Source of the DNA: Lactuca virosa
Taxonomy: Eukaryota > Streptophyta > Magnoliopsida > Asterales > Asteraceae
Direction: 5' to 3'
Assembly (NCBI GenBank): GCA_928212115.1
Contig: CAKMRJ010005634.1
Location: 122,838,613 to 122,902,612 of the forward strand
Length of the DNA: 64,000 nucleotides
The notes below the pieces were generated by a model, which ran no database searches, was not told the DNA's origin, and was given only the letters and a program-made list of their open reading frames with translations. Shown here one piece after another: positions 1-13,082 of this stretch. Made by a program: the position numbers and the translations under genes. Position 1 is the first letter of the stretch; the number at the start of each line of letters is the position of its first letter.

Positions 1-1406
1 CATATCACAAAGACAAATAAGCAGGATATCTCAATACATAGTATATGCACATAAGACCCTCCGGTCACACATAGGTTACCACTCAAGGTAAGTATAGTGA
101 GAAGACTCATCTCGGATGATGAACAATCCCTATAACGCTGCTGCCACGCGTCGGCCTCTAAATCTGAGCCAAACCCACAATTATCTCAATTAGGAACTAA
201 GTCCAAACTCTCACTCATTACGTCTAAAGGTAGTCCACTAACCAGCCCATCAATGACCTAAAACCCGTTGGGCCCACCAAGGCCCAATAATAGATGGGCT
301 CTCCCAAGGCCCAATGATCCAGGCCCAACCCTTAAGGCCCAATAATAAATTCAGCCCAAAAAGCTCACAGAGAGGTTACGCGGGGCGTACCTCTCGTGGT
401 ACGCTCAGCGTACTCACGCATGTATATAACTGATCGGGGACACCAACCCAGTACGCGGGGCGTACACCCAATTTTGCTTAGTCCATTCTCTTGGTCCTAA
501 CCCGTTAAGACCTTAGCTCATTTCTCAGATCTGGACTCCCTAATAGCTCTTACTCCATAAAGTCAGTGACTTTAAGCCTTTGCATGGTTGATAAGGTCAC
601 AAACACACAAAACTCTTACTCTCTTAACTTCAAATGCTCATATCTCACGCATGGGCTGATTCTCATGTTCAAGACCTCATTTTTATGGATCCTCTCCACT
701 AGAAACACTTAAAAGGACATATATTAAGCTCTGGAGTGCAACAACTCATAAAGCCTCAAGCTTTGGGACCAAAAACCCTAAATTGGACCACATCATGCAC
801 AAAACTAAAGAATGGGAAAACTTTAAGCTTTATACCTTCAAATGATGCCCCAACCATAGAAAAGCTCAGATCCAAAGCCTGGACTCCAACTCCATTCTCT
901 TCCATGTTTTCTCTTCTCTTCAAGAACACACAAACACTCTCAAAGGCTCACAATGCACTCACAAGCTCAAAACGAGGTTAGGGCACATTTAGGGTTGATG
1001 TCTGAGAATGGTGGCCAGAAATGAGGCCATCATATCCTTTATATAGGGGACTCACCCGAAATTAGAGTTTTCACTCTGGGCCTAGTATGCCCAACGTACA
1101 CTCTAGTACGCCCAACGTACTAGGTGGCTCCGCTTAAAAATCACGCACATGAGTACGCTAAGCGTACACACACGTACGCCCAGCGTACTCCGCTTCCGCC
1201 TTTTTCAATTAAAGGGCTTATCCTACTATAACTTCAAACTTCCATTGCTTCCTCGATATAACTCCGTTTCCAATGAATCTCATATCATCGGAAAGGTGAC
1301 GAGATGCCCTATGCTCCTAGAAACTCGTCGCAACCCCGAGACTTCCTCATGCCCGGGTTGCAGTCCACGAACCCTAATCACGGACGATCTGAAACAGAAT
1401 GTTACA
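1..1406 (-). repeat. 3' LTR of LARD-like element (partial)
   Basis: Aligns nearly base for base with 6116-7543. On the minus strand it starts TGTAACATTC at 1406 and runs off the window. A good plant TATA box reads CTATATAAAG on the minus strand near 1038-1047. Two clusters of dyads GTACGC-NNN-GCGTAC lie at 376-465 and 1085-1188. Confidence 0.85.
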
Positions 1407-1420
1407 AGTCTCCCCCACTT
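1407..1420 (-). other. Polypurine tract of LARD-like element
   Basis: On the minus strand this reads AAGTGGGGGAGACT directly before the LTR start TGTAACA. It is the expected plus-strand primer for a reverse-transcribed element in this orientation. Confidence 0.75.
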
Positions 1421-2432
1421 GAATTTGATTTCGCCCTCGAAATCGCTCCTTATCAACATATAGATCAAACCTAATAAGAACTCCAAATCTCAAGAATGGA
1501 CATACTCTTCTGCCGCTGCGGTATTCGTCCTGTCTCTTCAGAACTTGAAAACTCTAGTGGTCCGTCTCACTGCCGGACCACCCTCGTAGGATATCATCAT
1601 GTTAATCGCTCATCGAATAACAAACTCTAGGAACACTCTACTAATTATGTTTCTCTAATTGACCTCGGTCGTAACTCAAAAGGGATGGAAAGGTAATATC
1701 CCACCAAGGACCCACCGCCTGAGAAGCTATCAGAACTCTTCTGAAGGAATGATCCTCAACTCCCATAATTATAAGCCCCAGTTCCTCTCAAATGTTCCTT
1801 CCGACCCTGAACACCAGGTCAACTCCCGACCTGACGGTTGGACCTCCAAGGGCTACTCATTGCTTGTCCAACCAGTCATTCTTTATAACTCCCTTTGACA
1901 CTAGCCATCTCAGCCCTTCATGTGACACGCGAAGTCACGAAGTTCGCCTTACCTCAAGCGAACACTACACTCCCCTCCTGGAGTCGCCTTTCTTCCGACC
2001 TCTGTCGTCTACTACTTACTAGCTCCGTGTGTCTCATTGTCCTTTCCAAACCAACGAACCAGATCACTCAAGTCTAAAACATCAGACGGAAACACATCTC
2101 CCTCAGAATGAGATCCACCCGAAATCTCAAACTGCTCGTCCTCCACACAGATAGAACCAACTCACCCACCAGAGTCTGGTCCGACACAGAGTTGGAACCA
2201 CTCGTCCCAATCTTGCACTCAATTCATGACCCATGTTCCATGATTATACGCATGCATTGCACCTCGATCCGACCGATTCGCGACAACCCCGCTCTAACTC
2301 AAAACACAACGGTTCTCGACCACTGCCGAGATCCCAGTCTCGCCTTTGGTTCGGTCACCAGGTTCTTACAGACTCCTCTGGTAAGGGTACCTATGCCTAA
2401 GAGCCGCTCTGCGTCATACCCCGACTAATAAG

Positions 2433-2800
2433 GTTACGGCTCCTCACAGTTATACAATACTTTCTCTCACTGATTCACGTGTTACGGCTCCCCGTAGTCC
2501 TATGGCACTCTCTTATTGTCTCGTGAATTCTACGCCCCCCCGCAATCTTGCGATATCTCTCTTTCTCTCTCACTAGCTCACAATGTTTCGGCTCCCCGCA
2601 GTCTCACAACTCTCTCTGACTCATGTATGCTACGGCTCCTTACAGTCACACGATACCTTTTCTCTTACTCACGTATGATGCGGCTCTCCGCAATCACACG
2701 ATACCCTTTCTTTGACTCACGTATGATGCGGCTCTCTGCAGTTACACAATACCCTTTTCTCCCACTAACTCATGGATGCTACGACTCCCCGTAGTCTTAC
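2433..2800. repeat. Degenerate ~48-bp tandem repeat with a hairpin core
   Basis: About eight units start near 2433, 2481, 2529, 2587, 2631, 2676, 2724 and 2777, with 44-58 bp spacing. Each has a core like TACGGCTCCCCGTA, an inverted repeat of five bases around a four-base loop. One unit (2676) has TGCGGCTCTCCGCA, with both arms changed together. No protein reading is evident. Confidence 0.75.
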
Positions 2801-4640
2801 AACACTCTCTTACTCACTGACTCGCCATGGGCTCACTCCATGGTTTTACCATGATAATCCTAAGTGATTACCCCCACTCGGATCCACTCGCTCTCTTATC
2901 ACCTCATAATCTTATCATCAAGTCATCACTACACTGAGTTCACTAACTCATGCTCCACAACCCAACATAGATAGGTGCACACACCCACTCAGCTTATGCA
3001 CCACCACTCCTGATGTAAATTCTCGTAATCCAGACACTTTTCTTAACACAAGTACACCCTTAGACAGTCTCGCTCTGGCGACAATTAACTGATGGGTTCC
3101 CACTGGAACAATAGTCACTCGGTACTCCACTTGCAACCTCAAATCTCAAAATAATCCAAAAATTTAGGGCGTCATACTCAGATACCCCGGTACACCATCA
3201 CAAAATCTCATGATGTCTTGTCTCATACACTGATATTCCACTCGCATAGCTCGGAACCTCGAAATACTCCAACTCACAACTTGAAACACGGAGGAATCGT
3301 CAATGTCAAGAACACGTTGACGACCATCCGATAACCCATCCTCTACGGCTCAAAACCCATGCGAGAATACTCATACTGACTCTGAAGTTGACTCCCAAAG
3401 AACTGTTGCCCCTTCCTGGAGTGCATATAATAACCCATATATTGAACTAGAAATTCTCCGCAATCGAAACTGGACCTCAACGAGCCAACCGCCTCGAATC
3501 TCAACCACTACAACTTGGGGAGAGCTCCTAACCATGATAAAATCCCTAGCCAACGACTACTTACTGTGGTTGCATTATCTCACTCTGCACCTCGTCTCAT
3601 CCACCACTGACTCAAGTCTCATAGTTCCCGTACCGTAGATCTCCATAATCAGTTCTCTGACCGCACCTGAACAAATCTCTAATCCTCTTAAGAAACTATT
3701 AAGTTCTCCCCCACTCAGGGTTCGAACCATCACCAATTGGCATACCAACAGTATACTCCACAGACTGTTTCACCAGGTACATTACACTTGACTCTTGGAT
3801 TCGTACAACGTAACACTCGATGATCTTCCGATGAAAATCAAACAACTCTAAATATCCCGTAACTCAGACAAAAGTCTCTGAATCCTCTCGACGTGACTAC
3901 CTCTAGTCATCTCGAAGCCTCAGACCGACACATCGCCGGATACCCCAACTGTTCCGAATTAGTCCTGACTCTCCATCTGGAAATAATGCACTATCACGCA
4001 CCTCGTCTCTGATTCCTCGACCAGCCTCCCATCGCAGAAATCATCATGGAAGCAAGAGACCTCACTCTCACAGTCGATACACAACGTAGACAACGAGGGC
4101 TACTGCCCCAGTATACTCCTCTTGATCACTTGAAACCGCTGCTAAAAGCATGCCTGACTCGACTAAGTCATCTCTTTATCCTCATCTCAGTCTCCACTAA
4201 TAGCTCTCTCGTGGTATAAGGAATACCTCACAACAAACATACTGTCCGAATACTCTGGTTGAAAGGTTGCAACCCTATGCTACCCCACGGGGTTTACCTC
4301 TAACTCTGGAACCGGAAGCTCAATATCTCGTTTTGCTTCTCCCAGGGAAACGGGAACAACACAACTCTTGTCACAGAAAGTGACATCTCAACTATCGGCC
4401 GATTGCTCAACTCAGGCCGCAATTCTCCATAAAGTCTCATCTCTACTCATCCCTGTGTCTTGCGACTCCAACTGGCATCTCACCATTGAAAAACTCCCAA
4501 AACTAACTCGATTCCCTCTCCAGATATGCTCCATTAAAACTCGATCGACATGGCCCTCTAGCCCCACACTCTATCACATCTGATCTCAGTCTGATCAATC
4601 ACATTGGAATAACTGGTAGAACCAGAAGCACTAACCACCA

Positions 4641-4772
4641 CGAATTATGGTACTCAAACCATGTTGTCGCCCCTCACTTTGCTACGAATCATGGTACTCG
4701 GACCATGTTATCACTTCTCAGTCTGCTACTAATCATGGTACTCGAACCATGTTATCACTTCTCACTCTGCTA
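4641..4772. repeat. Three 44-bp tandem units with a CATGGT/ACCATG dyad
   Basis: Three consecutive near-identical units lie inside the LARD-like interior. Each carries CATGGT, six bases, then ACCATG (the first unit is slightly worn). No coding pattern is seen. Confidence 0.8.
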
Positions 4773-5699
4773 CTTAGAACCTCTGGAATTTTCCCTACTT
4801 CGAGTACGGGTCCTCTGCTTTCAGTAGTACGGGCCCATACTACCTGCCACATCTACCCATACGTTCCAAACAGATCATCCCAGTTTTCCTAAGTAGCTAC
4901 TCAACCTTCTCGATCATCAATCCCGTAAAACCTGGTTGCTCCCCAACGAATACTCTCCTCTATCAGCGTGTTCATCTGACTAAGGTCACTCCCTAGGCTC
5001 TTCCTAGGTTCTCTTACTTCCCTGCCATCAGCTGCTGAAGAACTCTTTATGACGCCAGCCATCTACCTCCTGAATATCATCATATTCACTTAGTAGCTGT
5101 CTCCCATCATCAAGAGTTCCACAAAACACGAAGCAAGCATCATTCGGGCATCGAATAATCTCTACCAACATGTAAAACCACTCTAGGTTATTACTCCACT
5201 TGCCCTACTCACACTCAAAGGTATCACTACACTCAAGCAACTCTACCTCTCGCAGGTATCTAAATACTCCCTCAGTAGGCTCCTCAACTCTCATCTAGGT
5301 ATCTCTCCTAGATTATCACTCAGCTCAGAACTCTCTCTACGTGATTCCTGCTAAACACTTTTACTCAACTCATATTCAAAAGCACATCTCAAATAGCAGC
5401 AACTTCTAGGCTAAGGCATCACAAATCAGGCCACTCTAGTCCTAAAATATGAAATACCTAGCCTAACCTATAGCATGCATAATATCTCATAAAGTATCTC
5501 ATAAATATCTCATAACACAAAAGTAAGGGTATTTTGGGAAATCACTGTTCGGGCTCTGGCTGATTGTACACACGGATCCAACTCGTTTTCTCTTACACTC
5601 TTTCTCTTTTTTTAAAAAATATCTCTTTTGAAAATTTTTCTCAAATCCTCAGTTTGAGTCCAAACACACCTGGAGGTGCACCCAAATCCCTCAAACCAA

Positions 5700-5712
5700 G
5701 GCTCTGATACCA
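5700..5712 (-). other. Primer-binding site of LARD-like element
   Basis: On the minus strand this reads TGGTATCAGAGCC, the complement of the 3' end of plant initiator tRNA-Met, separated by three bases from the 5' LTR end at 5716. Confidence 0.85.
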
Positions 5713-5715
5713 ACT

Positions 5716-7543
5716 TGTAACACCATAAATTTTCAAACAAAAGTTTCATTTAAAATCACATAATTCTCATAACACATTTCACAAAAATCTCATTTATTTA
5801 ATTGACAAATCGCAACTCCATAATTGTTTAATTACAACTCCAGGATCCTCAAAAAACATAACTCTTTCTCTGGTGTGTACAATCAAGCCGGCTCCTTCCC
5901 GCGATCACGAAAAGAACCTGAAACACATATCACATAACACTGTAAGCACGAATCTTAGTGAGTTCCCCAAGATACCACACACAACTCTTTAGCCACTCAA
6001 GGCTATAACTCAGTAAGACCCTCCGGTCAATGTGTCTCAGTGGGACCCTCTGATCCCACAACTCAAATGGACCCTTTGGTCCCTCAACTCAGTAACTCAA
6101 CAAAACACAGCATACATATCACAAAGACAAATAAGCAGGATATCTCAATACACAGTATATGCACATAAGACCCTCCGGTCACACATAGGTTACCACTCAA
6201 GGTAAGTATAGTGAGAAGACTCACCTCGGATGATGAACAGTCCCTATAACGCTGCTGCCACGCGCCGACCTCTAACTCTGAGCCAAACCCACAATTATCT
6301 CAATTAGGAACTAAGTCCAAACTCTCACTCATTAGGTCTAAAGGTAGTCCACTAACCAGCCCATCAATGACCTAAAACCCATTGGGCCCACCAAGGCCCA
6401 ATAATAGATGGGCTCTCCCAAGGCCCAATGATCCGGGCCCAACCCTTAAGGCCCAATAATAAATTCATCCCAAAAAGCTCACAGAGAGGTTACGCGGGGC
6501 GTACCTCTCTTGGTACGCTCAGTTTACTCACACATGCATATAACTGATCGGGGACACCAACCCAGTACGCGGGGCGTACTGGAACTTACGTTGGGCGTAC
6601 GCCCAGTTTTGCTTAGTCCATTCTCTTGGTCTTAACCCGTTAAGACCTTAGCTCATTTCTCAGATCTGGACTCCCTAATAGCTCTTACTCCATAAAGTCA
6701 GTGACTTTAAGCCTTTGCATGGTTGATAAGGTCACAAACAAACAAAACTCTTACTCTCTTAACTTAAAATGCTCATATCTCATGCATGGGCTGATTCTCA
6801 TGTTCAAGAACTCATTTTTATGGATCCTCTCCACTAGAAACACTTAAAAGGACAGATATTAAGCTCTGGAGTGAAACAACTCATAAAGCCTCAAGCTTTG
6901 GGACCAAAAACCCTAAATTGGACCACATCATGCACAAAATAAAAGAATGGGAAAGCTTTAAGCTTTATGCCTTCAAATGATGCCCCAACCATAAAAAACC
7001 TCAGATCTAAAGCCTGGACTCCGACTCCATTCTCTTCCATGTTTTCTCTTCTCTTCAAGAACACACAAACACTCTCAAAGGCTCACAATGCACTCACAAG
7101 CTCTAAAACGAGGGTTAGGGCACACTTAGGGTTTGATGTCTGAGAATGGTGGCCAGAAATGAGGCTATCATATCCTTTATATAGGGGACTCACCCTAAAT
7201 TAGGGTTTTCACTCTGGGCCTAGTACGCCCAGCGTACCCTCTAGTACGCCTAACGTACTAGGTGGCTCCGCTTAAAAATCACGCACATGAGTACCCTAAG
7301 CGTACACACACGTACGCCAGCATACTCCGCTGCCACCTTTTTCAATTAAAGGGCTTATCCTGCTATAACTTCAAACTTCCATTGCTTCCTCGATATAACT
7401 CCATTTCCAATGAATCTCATATTCTCGGAAAGGTGACGAGATGCCCTATGCTCCTAGCAACTCGTCGCAAACCCGAGACTTCCTCATGCCTGGGTTGCAG
7501 TCCACGCACCCTAATCACGGACGATCTGAAACAGAATGTTACA
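5716..7543 (-). repeat. 5' LTR of LARD-like element (1828 bp)
   Basis: Bounded by TGTAACACC at 5716 and TGTTACA at 7537-7543. It carries the minus-strand TATA box near 7175-7184 and dyad clusters at about 6490-6605 and 7221-7325. The base pairs after 7543 continue family-B LTR sequence, so this element landed inside a B LTR. Confidence 0.85.
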
Positions 7544-7768
7544 AGAAAGCTCTGAGAAGTAGAGCTTTCGGCTTAGAAGCTTTTGCCCGCGCAAAGTCTG
7601 ATTTCTCGCTAAACCACCTGTAAGTTGAGTTATGATTACCGTGCTTTAAGCTTAAGTGTATAACTTATGTTTAAGTTCATTATCATTATTATGAACCTAT
7701 AAACAAGATTTATCAGTGATTCCAAGTCGTTATATTGACTGACCTACTTATGTGGATGATGTCTAGGC
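7544..7768 (+). repeat. Family-B LTR, left part (interrupted)
   Basis: Aligns with 23447-23640 and 27577-27780: a 'gagctttcggctt'-like stretch, then a 'taagtgaga'-like region and the 'atgtttaagttcattatc' block. It is cut on the left by the LARD-like 5' LTR and on the right by element A, whose TAGGC target duplication lies at 7764-7768. It continues at 15519. Confidence 0.75.
7764..7768. repeat. Target-site duplication of element A, left copy (TAGGC)
   Basis: TAGGC immediately precedes the LTR at 7769 and is repeated at 15519-15523 directly after the other LTR. A perfect five-base duplication proves the element boundaries. Confidence 0.9.
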
Positions 7769-8538
7769 TGAAGGGTTTTGAGCATTCTAACACTCCTAAG
7801 TGTACATGCAACCATAAATACCTTGGATCTATGTTTTCTCTATAATACATGCAAATATGAATATTCCAAGGTATTATCCTAACTAGCATACAAAACATTG
7901 ATTCATATGGAATAATACAAGTTAGAAGACATACATTTTGATGTAGCTTGATTCCATGGAGCTTAAGAGCCTAGTGCCTCAAGTGTGACACCTCAAATGG
8001 TTCACACAACATCAAATGCACTTGGAATAACTTAGAGAGAAATGAACACTTCATGAAATCGGCTAGCCCTCACCTTTCCTTCATAGTCTCTCATGGTGGC
8101 CGATTTTGACAAGAATAAGATGCTTATATAGTGTGTCACAATTAGGGTTACGCCATGTAAACCCTAATTGTCATGGCCTTTCATTTCCATGATCCATGGG
8201 TACAAAAACACCATGGAGCATCCTATGGGTTTTAGCCCAGCTTGATAATCCATGGAGCATTAGCCCACAATACAAGTATGGATGATTTACACAATCAACC
8301 CATATATTTAATTAGTTTCCTTTTGATCACTTAATTAATTCCAAATTAATTCTTGATCAGGTACTAATTAAATAATCTTATTAATATATTAGAACTTATA
8401 ATATATTAGCAAACCTTAAGTGTTATTTCTCTCATTTTAGTCTATCCAAATGCATGATGCCATGCAACCCAAATGGACCATGCCAACCGGGTCAAGTACA
8501 TACCAAATTTAGTTGTGGACTTAGACACTAATCCAACA
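7769..8538 (-). repeat. 3' LTR of element A
   Basis: Begins TGAAGGGTTTTGAGC on the plus strand and ends in CCAACA (minus strand TGTTGG...TTCA). It is nearly identical to 14750-15518. A TATA-like CTATATAAG lies on the minus strand at 8123-8131. The polypurine tract AAGTGGAAGAC (minus strand) abuts it at 8539-8550. Confidence 0.9.
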
Positions 8539-8553
8539 GTCTTCCACTTGGAT

Positions 8554-11500
8554 AAGTCTAAAACTATTATTGCGTATGACTTCAAAACCCGACTAGCAAT
8601 CGTAGCTCGCTGCCGTCGAACTCTGAACAAATCAATGACGCGTCCATCAGATAAGGGATCATATATTCCTCTATTCTAGATATCATATGGACTGAGACAT
8701 GGATTAAAATCATTCTCTCTGTCCATTTTTTGTTTCCCGATTTCCGATTTATGACGACCGACTAATTGAACAAATCAAATCAGTCCTGGCTTGGCCAAGC
8801 ACTTCGGGGTGTCATCACTAAATCATCGAGGGGCCCACAGATATCGCTTTTATCCCTTTAAGGGTAAAAGGAATGGATAAACTTCGACTCATATGGCTTG
8901 TTCTACTACTTGTTGAATCATACACAAAGGCACGTTTTATAACATCGAGTTACCAATGCGTTTTCATGCAATCAATGTATAACCAACTCATAGTAACAAC
9001 TCATATCTCTAGGTTTGAAGAATATAAGATATTATCGTCACATGATCACTCGTGATAAAATCCATGAAGTGAGTCAAATGAGCATGGGTTGAATCCAATA
9101 CTCAGAACTTATGAGCACTCATGAGTGTTGTAGCACCGCTTTGTCCAACATCTTAGACCTCTACAAGCCAACCCATGACAATCTTGATTCATATCTACTT
9201 CCAACATATGACCGACTGTGGATGGTTTGAATAACTTAGTCATTCAGGAAGAACAACCTAGTTATTCTGGAAGTCAAAACATGCAAAGTGAAACACAAGA
9301 ATAATCGAATCCAATATGGTCTCAGAACTTATGAATATAAATAAACACACCTTTTATTTATCACCATATTGATTACCCATCATTCATTGCATACTGTTTC
9401 AAACTATCAACTTTATACTTGAATTAAAACAATAGATGTCCCATGCTCCGAGCATGTACACTATGTTTTCTAAACACTAGTCATGCCATACACCAAGTAT
9501 GCACACTATGTTTGTCTAAACATTAGTTATGCCATACACCAAGTATGCATACTAAGTTTGTCTATGGTCTTTACTTTGTGAAATAGATCGATTGAACATA
9601 ATTCCAATGATTCTCATTTCACAATCCCAAATCCTTACCGCAAATTCAAGAATTCCAAATCCTGCCATTTACCTAAATCTGTTAGATTCTATACTTATAT
9701 GCATTGATCCTCTTGTAATGATTATGCACAAAGTCACAAAGACTTGTCAACAGACATTACAGAGTATTCCAATGGAGATCAACTCCGTGGAAACATCCTT
9801 CTTGCATTAAGTTTTTCTAATCTTACACAAATTGAATAACTTCCACCTATGGAAACATTTCCATATTCCCATTTTGACTATCACTTCTGAACAAGAGTTG
9901 CCTCTTTTCAAAATATGTCAATATGGTCCTTCCAAAATTAACACTATACTTCCAACTGTCCCTTAGCAACTAATCTTTTGGAAAACCTTAGATTGTCCTC
10001 GACAATTGCTTAATCATTTTAGTCATATCCAATTCTAGACCTTTTCCCTTCTTAATGCCCCATGCATTTGGAAAAATTTAGAAAGGATGAATATTATAGC
10101 ACATGCAATCGATCCTATATCCGAAGCATATGGGACACGATTCCTGATGTCTCACATAAAGACATGATACTAGACCAGTCCTTTTGCTACAATATTTCTA
10201 TTTGCCAAGTTCTCATAATTCAGATTATGAAAAGGGATGTCGTAATCATAATCGAATTTTAGAACGCAAATAATGGACCCATATATAGAATTTCCTTATG
10301 TTGAGCCATTCCAACACAAATTTCATATATATCCTTGACTAAAGATGATTAAAACCTCAATCTAATCTTTTAGAATTGAAATGAAGTATAATTTCCTCTC
10401 CCTTAATTATAGCAAAACAATTTTTCAACCCCTGCAACTTTACGAATTGAAACTTTTGTTTTCTATGATTAACATTTGCTATCTTGCAATACTAATAATA
10501 ATTATCACGCTCCCACTAACATGATGATTATTAGCATAACACTTACACTCCCACTAGCTTTGACATGTACTCAGAAATCAGCTGAACTTCTAGAAATCAA
10601 TACTTTATTGACTTTCTTACCAAAGTTCAGATTTCTGATACGAGATGTTTTGATAAGACTTAATCAAAATTACACACCTTTCCTTAGATAGCTCACATGT
10701 GTGTCTAAACAATTTTTAGAACTATGAAAAGGGATGCCGTAATCATAGTCTCAATTGTTTAGACCTTTTCCATTTCTCACAAGTCCATGTTAGTGTGCCG
10801 GTTAACCACACACGCTCCACTAACGACTTTGAGAATGCAAATATCACAACTGTTATCTACTTAAAATCTACTTAGTGAAAGTGTTTCCTCACCATCATTT
10901 TCATGAATCGGAGAGAAACCTTATGACACTTAGATTTTATGGTGTATGTGTTCTTATCCATGTGAATTTGTCAAAACCATAATCACAAGACAAGGATAAT
11001 GACAAATCCAAACTCATATGGACTGAACTCAATCTTAATTTCTTGCCACCTAGCAGCACAAGGGCCTGCCATTGCTTCCAAGTTGTTATGCAACCAATTG
11101 AGAACTCTCAAAACTCATATGCAAAGCCAACTTTAACTGGAATGGGCACAGAAATAGAAATATGTCAACACGATAGGTTATAAACCTCACGTCGTGTGCT
11201 AGTGTCAAACTACAGGTTTTTATTCTTGATTAGATCTTGAAATTCTTTCAGGATCTTTAAGACTCCCACTGTCCTGTTAACATATAAGACTATCTTGCCA
11301 AATATTCAAGAGATAGTGCAGATTCTTTATCAAGACAAACACTTCACACAATTGGCCTTAGTTGGTCTTTGTTTTATCCAAAACATCACAACTTACCAAT
11401 TTCAAATGTACAAGAGTAGAAAAACATTTTACTCTTACATTTGACGAGTGTTATAAACCTTCTTTAAGATGTGTCACTCAAGTTACAGTCTTGGAGTATG

Positions 11501-12430
11501 ACTCTAAGACTTGTTTCGGAACGAAGTATGACTCATCTTCTTGATTAAACCATTTCAACAATTCATGACTCCTCTTCTTAGCCATAAGAATGCACTAAGA
11601 TGTCCTTAGAAGACCAATTGTGATATGGTTCTTTAATCATTAAGATGATCACAAAACATGATACTAAAGTACTCTCCCATCTTTTCAGATTTGAGAAACT
11701 TTTATCTTTCTGCCTAATTTGATTCTTCTCATTCGTTCTGCCATACATCAAAACTTTTCCAATGTTTCAGTATTATACTTAATCTGGTAAGTAAAACCAT
11801 ATTTACTAAACTTTAGTAAATCATGACGAATAGTCTTAACGATCTTTATGGCGGACTTGATCAGTGCACAAGAATGTGTACTCGATCCCTTAGTCCTTCA
11901 CTTGACTCACATATACATGTGAACAAGGAATTAGTCTTAATTTTCCAAAGATGAAAATTCTCATTCATCATACTATACAACTTGCATGATTCCAAGTTTC
12001 GGTCCAATTAAAACTTGGGTGATGAGAATCTTTCCTTATTTGGTAAATTAGACATTACCATAAATGAAAGAAACAAATCCATTTTCCAATATTGCTATCA
12101 ATGGAATCATATAAGCAACAATTTTTCACAAATGCCATTGTAAGGATACTTAGAATAAATAAAATCAAAAATTTTCCTTTTATTTTAAAACTTTGCGGAA
12201 GAACTTATCCTTACAGTGCAAAAGCATATGAAAAACTTGTTGTTATCTACACCTAAGCAATATATCATAACTCCTAAGCAACAACTTAAAATTCTGATCA
12301 CCGAACCATGCGATCGAAATCCATCTTCGCGATCAGAATCAGCATATACTTCCTTTAAGTTTCTTCACTTTTCTTTGATTCTTAAAACATCAACATGTGA
12401 CCCAGTCACATCATGTGATAAGAATCTCAG
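8554..12430 (-). pseudogene. Decayed pol tract of element A
   Basis: No open frame of useful length is present, yet the tract aligns at DNA level with 42060-45880 of element C over its whole length and, in places, with the readable pol of family D. The minus strand at 11042-11080 encodes an EAMAGP-like segment matching D at 58140-58171. The region just after it resembles the RT start (the 'acacatacaccataaaatctaag' region against D's HTYKARLVAKGF). The pol C-terminus 'atgctcggagcat' recurs near 9440. The shared lesions with C indicate that pol was lost before these copies spread. Confidence 0.65.
10792..10827 (-). repeat. Extra copy of the GGTTAACC leader motif inside decayed pol
   Basis: The GTGCCGGTTAACCACAC / GCTCCACTAACGAC block, normally found twice in the leaders of A, C and D, occurs a third time here. 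Element C lacks it at the matching place (43710-43790). Confidence 0.6.
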
Positions 12431-12439
12431 AATAGAAAC

Positions 12440-13082
12440 TTAACAGAGTTAGATAGTGGACTTTACCTGAAGTAGAGTCAAACTTCTTGACTTGATCAAC
12501 CTTATGATCTTTCAGGTAAATAGGTAGCTTCGCAATCAATGCCCCTTCCTTTGGTAAGAGAAACATATGGACTCTTTGGGAATGGTACATGGGACTATCC
12601 CAGACTTAGCCTTTCTCTTTACCATTTGGTCAACAGAGTTGACTGTGGCCGATCCCTTTCCATTGGGAAAAGAAAGCCTTTGCTAGATATCCTATGTTAC
12701 CTTTGTCAATGTCCATTGGGAAGTTGTTCTCCTAATCAAATTTGCTTTACTAGTCCTCAAATCATTGCTGATTCAGCAGCACCAAGCAAATAGATAAGAT
12801 CATTAAGGGTCATGTCATAGTCTGTTCCATAGTAGTCCCAAAGGAACTCACTATGTGACTTAGAAAGTGATTGAACATCCAACTTTCTTTAGACTTTGAC
12901 ACCCAACTCTCCCGGCTTGTCAATATGTGACTTCATCCCCAAGATGCGATCACACATAGACCTTGCTTGCCAATAGGGCTTGAGTGACCTTGAACTTGTA
13001 GGCCAGGGAGAATAATTAGAGGAGGTGGAGGAAGTGAAGTTCCAAGAGATTTGGGAAGATCATAGATGTCTGAACTAGACAT
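12440..13082 (-). pseudogene. Broken gag of element A (UBN2-like Copia gag)
   Basis: The start ATG (13082-13080, minus strand) and first residues MSSSDIYDLPKSLGTSLP match the intact gag of element C (MSSSDNYGLPYPFGKSFP). The proline-rich stretch LPPPPLIILP also corresponds. The frame shifts and stops at 12933. Further on, DNA matching C's gag core and zinc knuckle is still recognisable (about 12930-12460), including a degenerate version of the CFYC...GHWKRSC knuckle near 12560-12520, but it is not readable. The product would be a truncated N-terminal gag peptide. Confidence 0.7.

Larger units (their letters stand above)
1..7543 (-). mobile_element. LARD-like LTR retrotransposon, no coding capacity, truncated by window start
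   Basis: Two near-identical direct repeats (1-1406 and 5716-7543) flank 4.3 kb of internal DNA. The right copy begins TGTAACACC and ends TGTTACA. A primer-binding site lies beside the right LTR and a polypurine tract beside the left LTR, both reading on the minus strand, so the right repeat is the 5' LTR. No internal frame on either strand exceeds about 110 codons and none resembles gag or pol. Long LTRs plus a non-coding interior fit the LARD class (large retrotransposon derivatives). The LTRs share general layout, TATA position and dyad motifs with the gypsy LTRs at 29199-30580 and 58337-59672, so a Ty3/gypsy origin is inferred. The far end of the left LTR is outside the window, so no target duplication can be checked. 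Confidence 0.8.

Noticed and set aside
1149..1463. 104-codon frame at the LARD LTR edge, with a similar one at 7262-7555
   Set aside because: Present in both LTR copies by duplication and extends across the element boundary. No motif.
2433..2800. CRISPR-like array
   Set aside because: Units are degenerate along their whole length with no constant repeat and unique spacers. The surrounding genome is a plant retrotransposon, so a prokaryotic CRISPR is not plausible.
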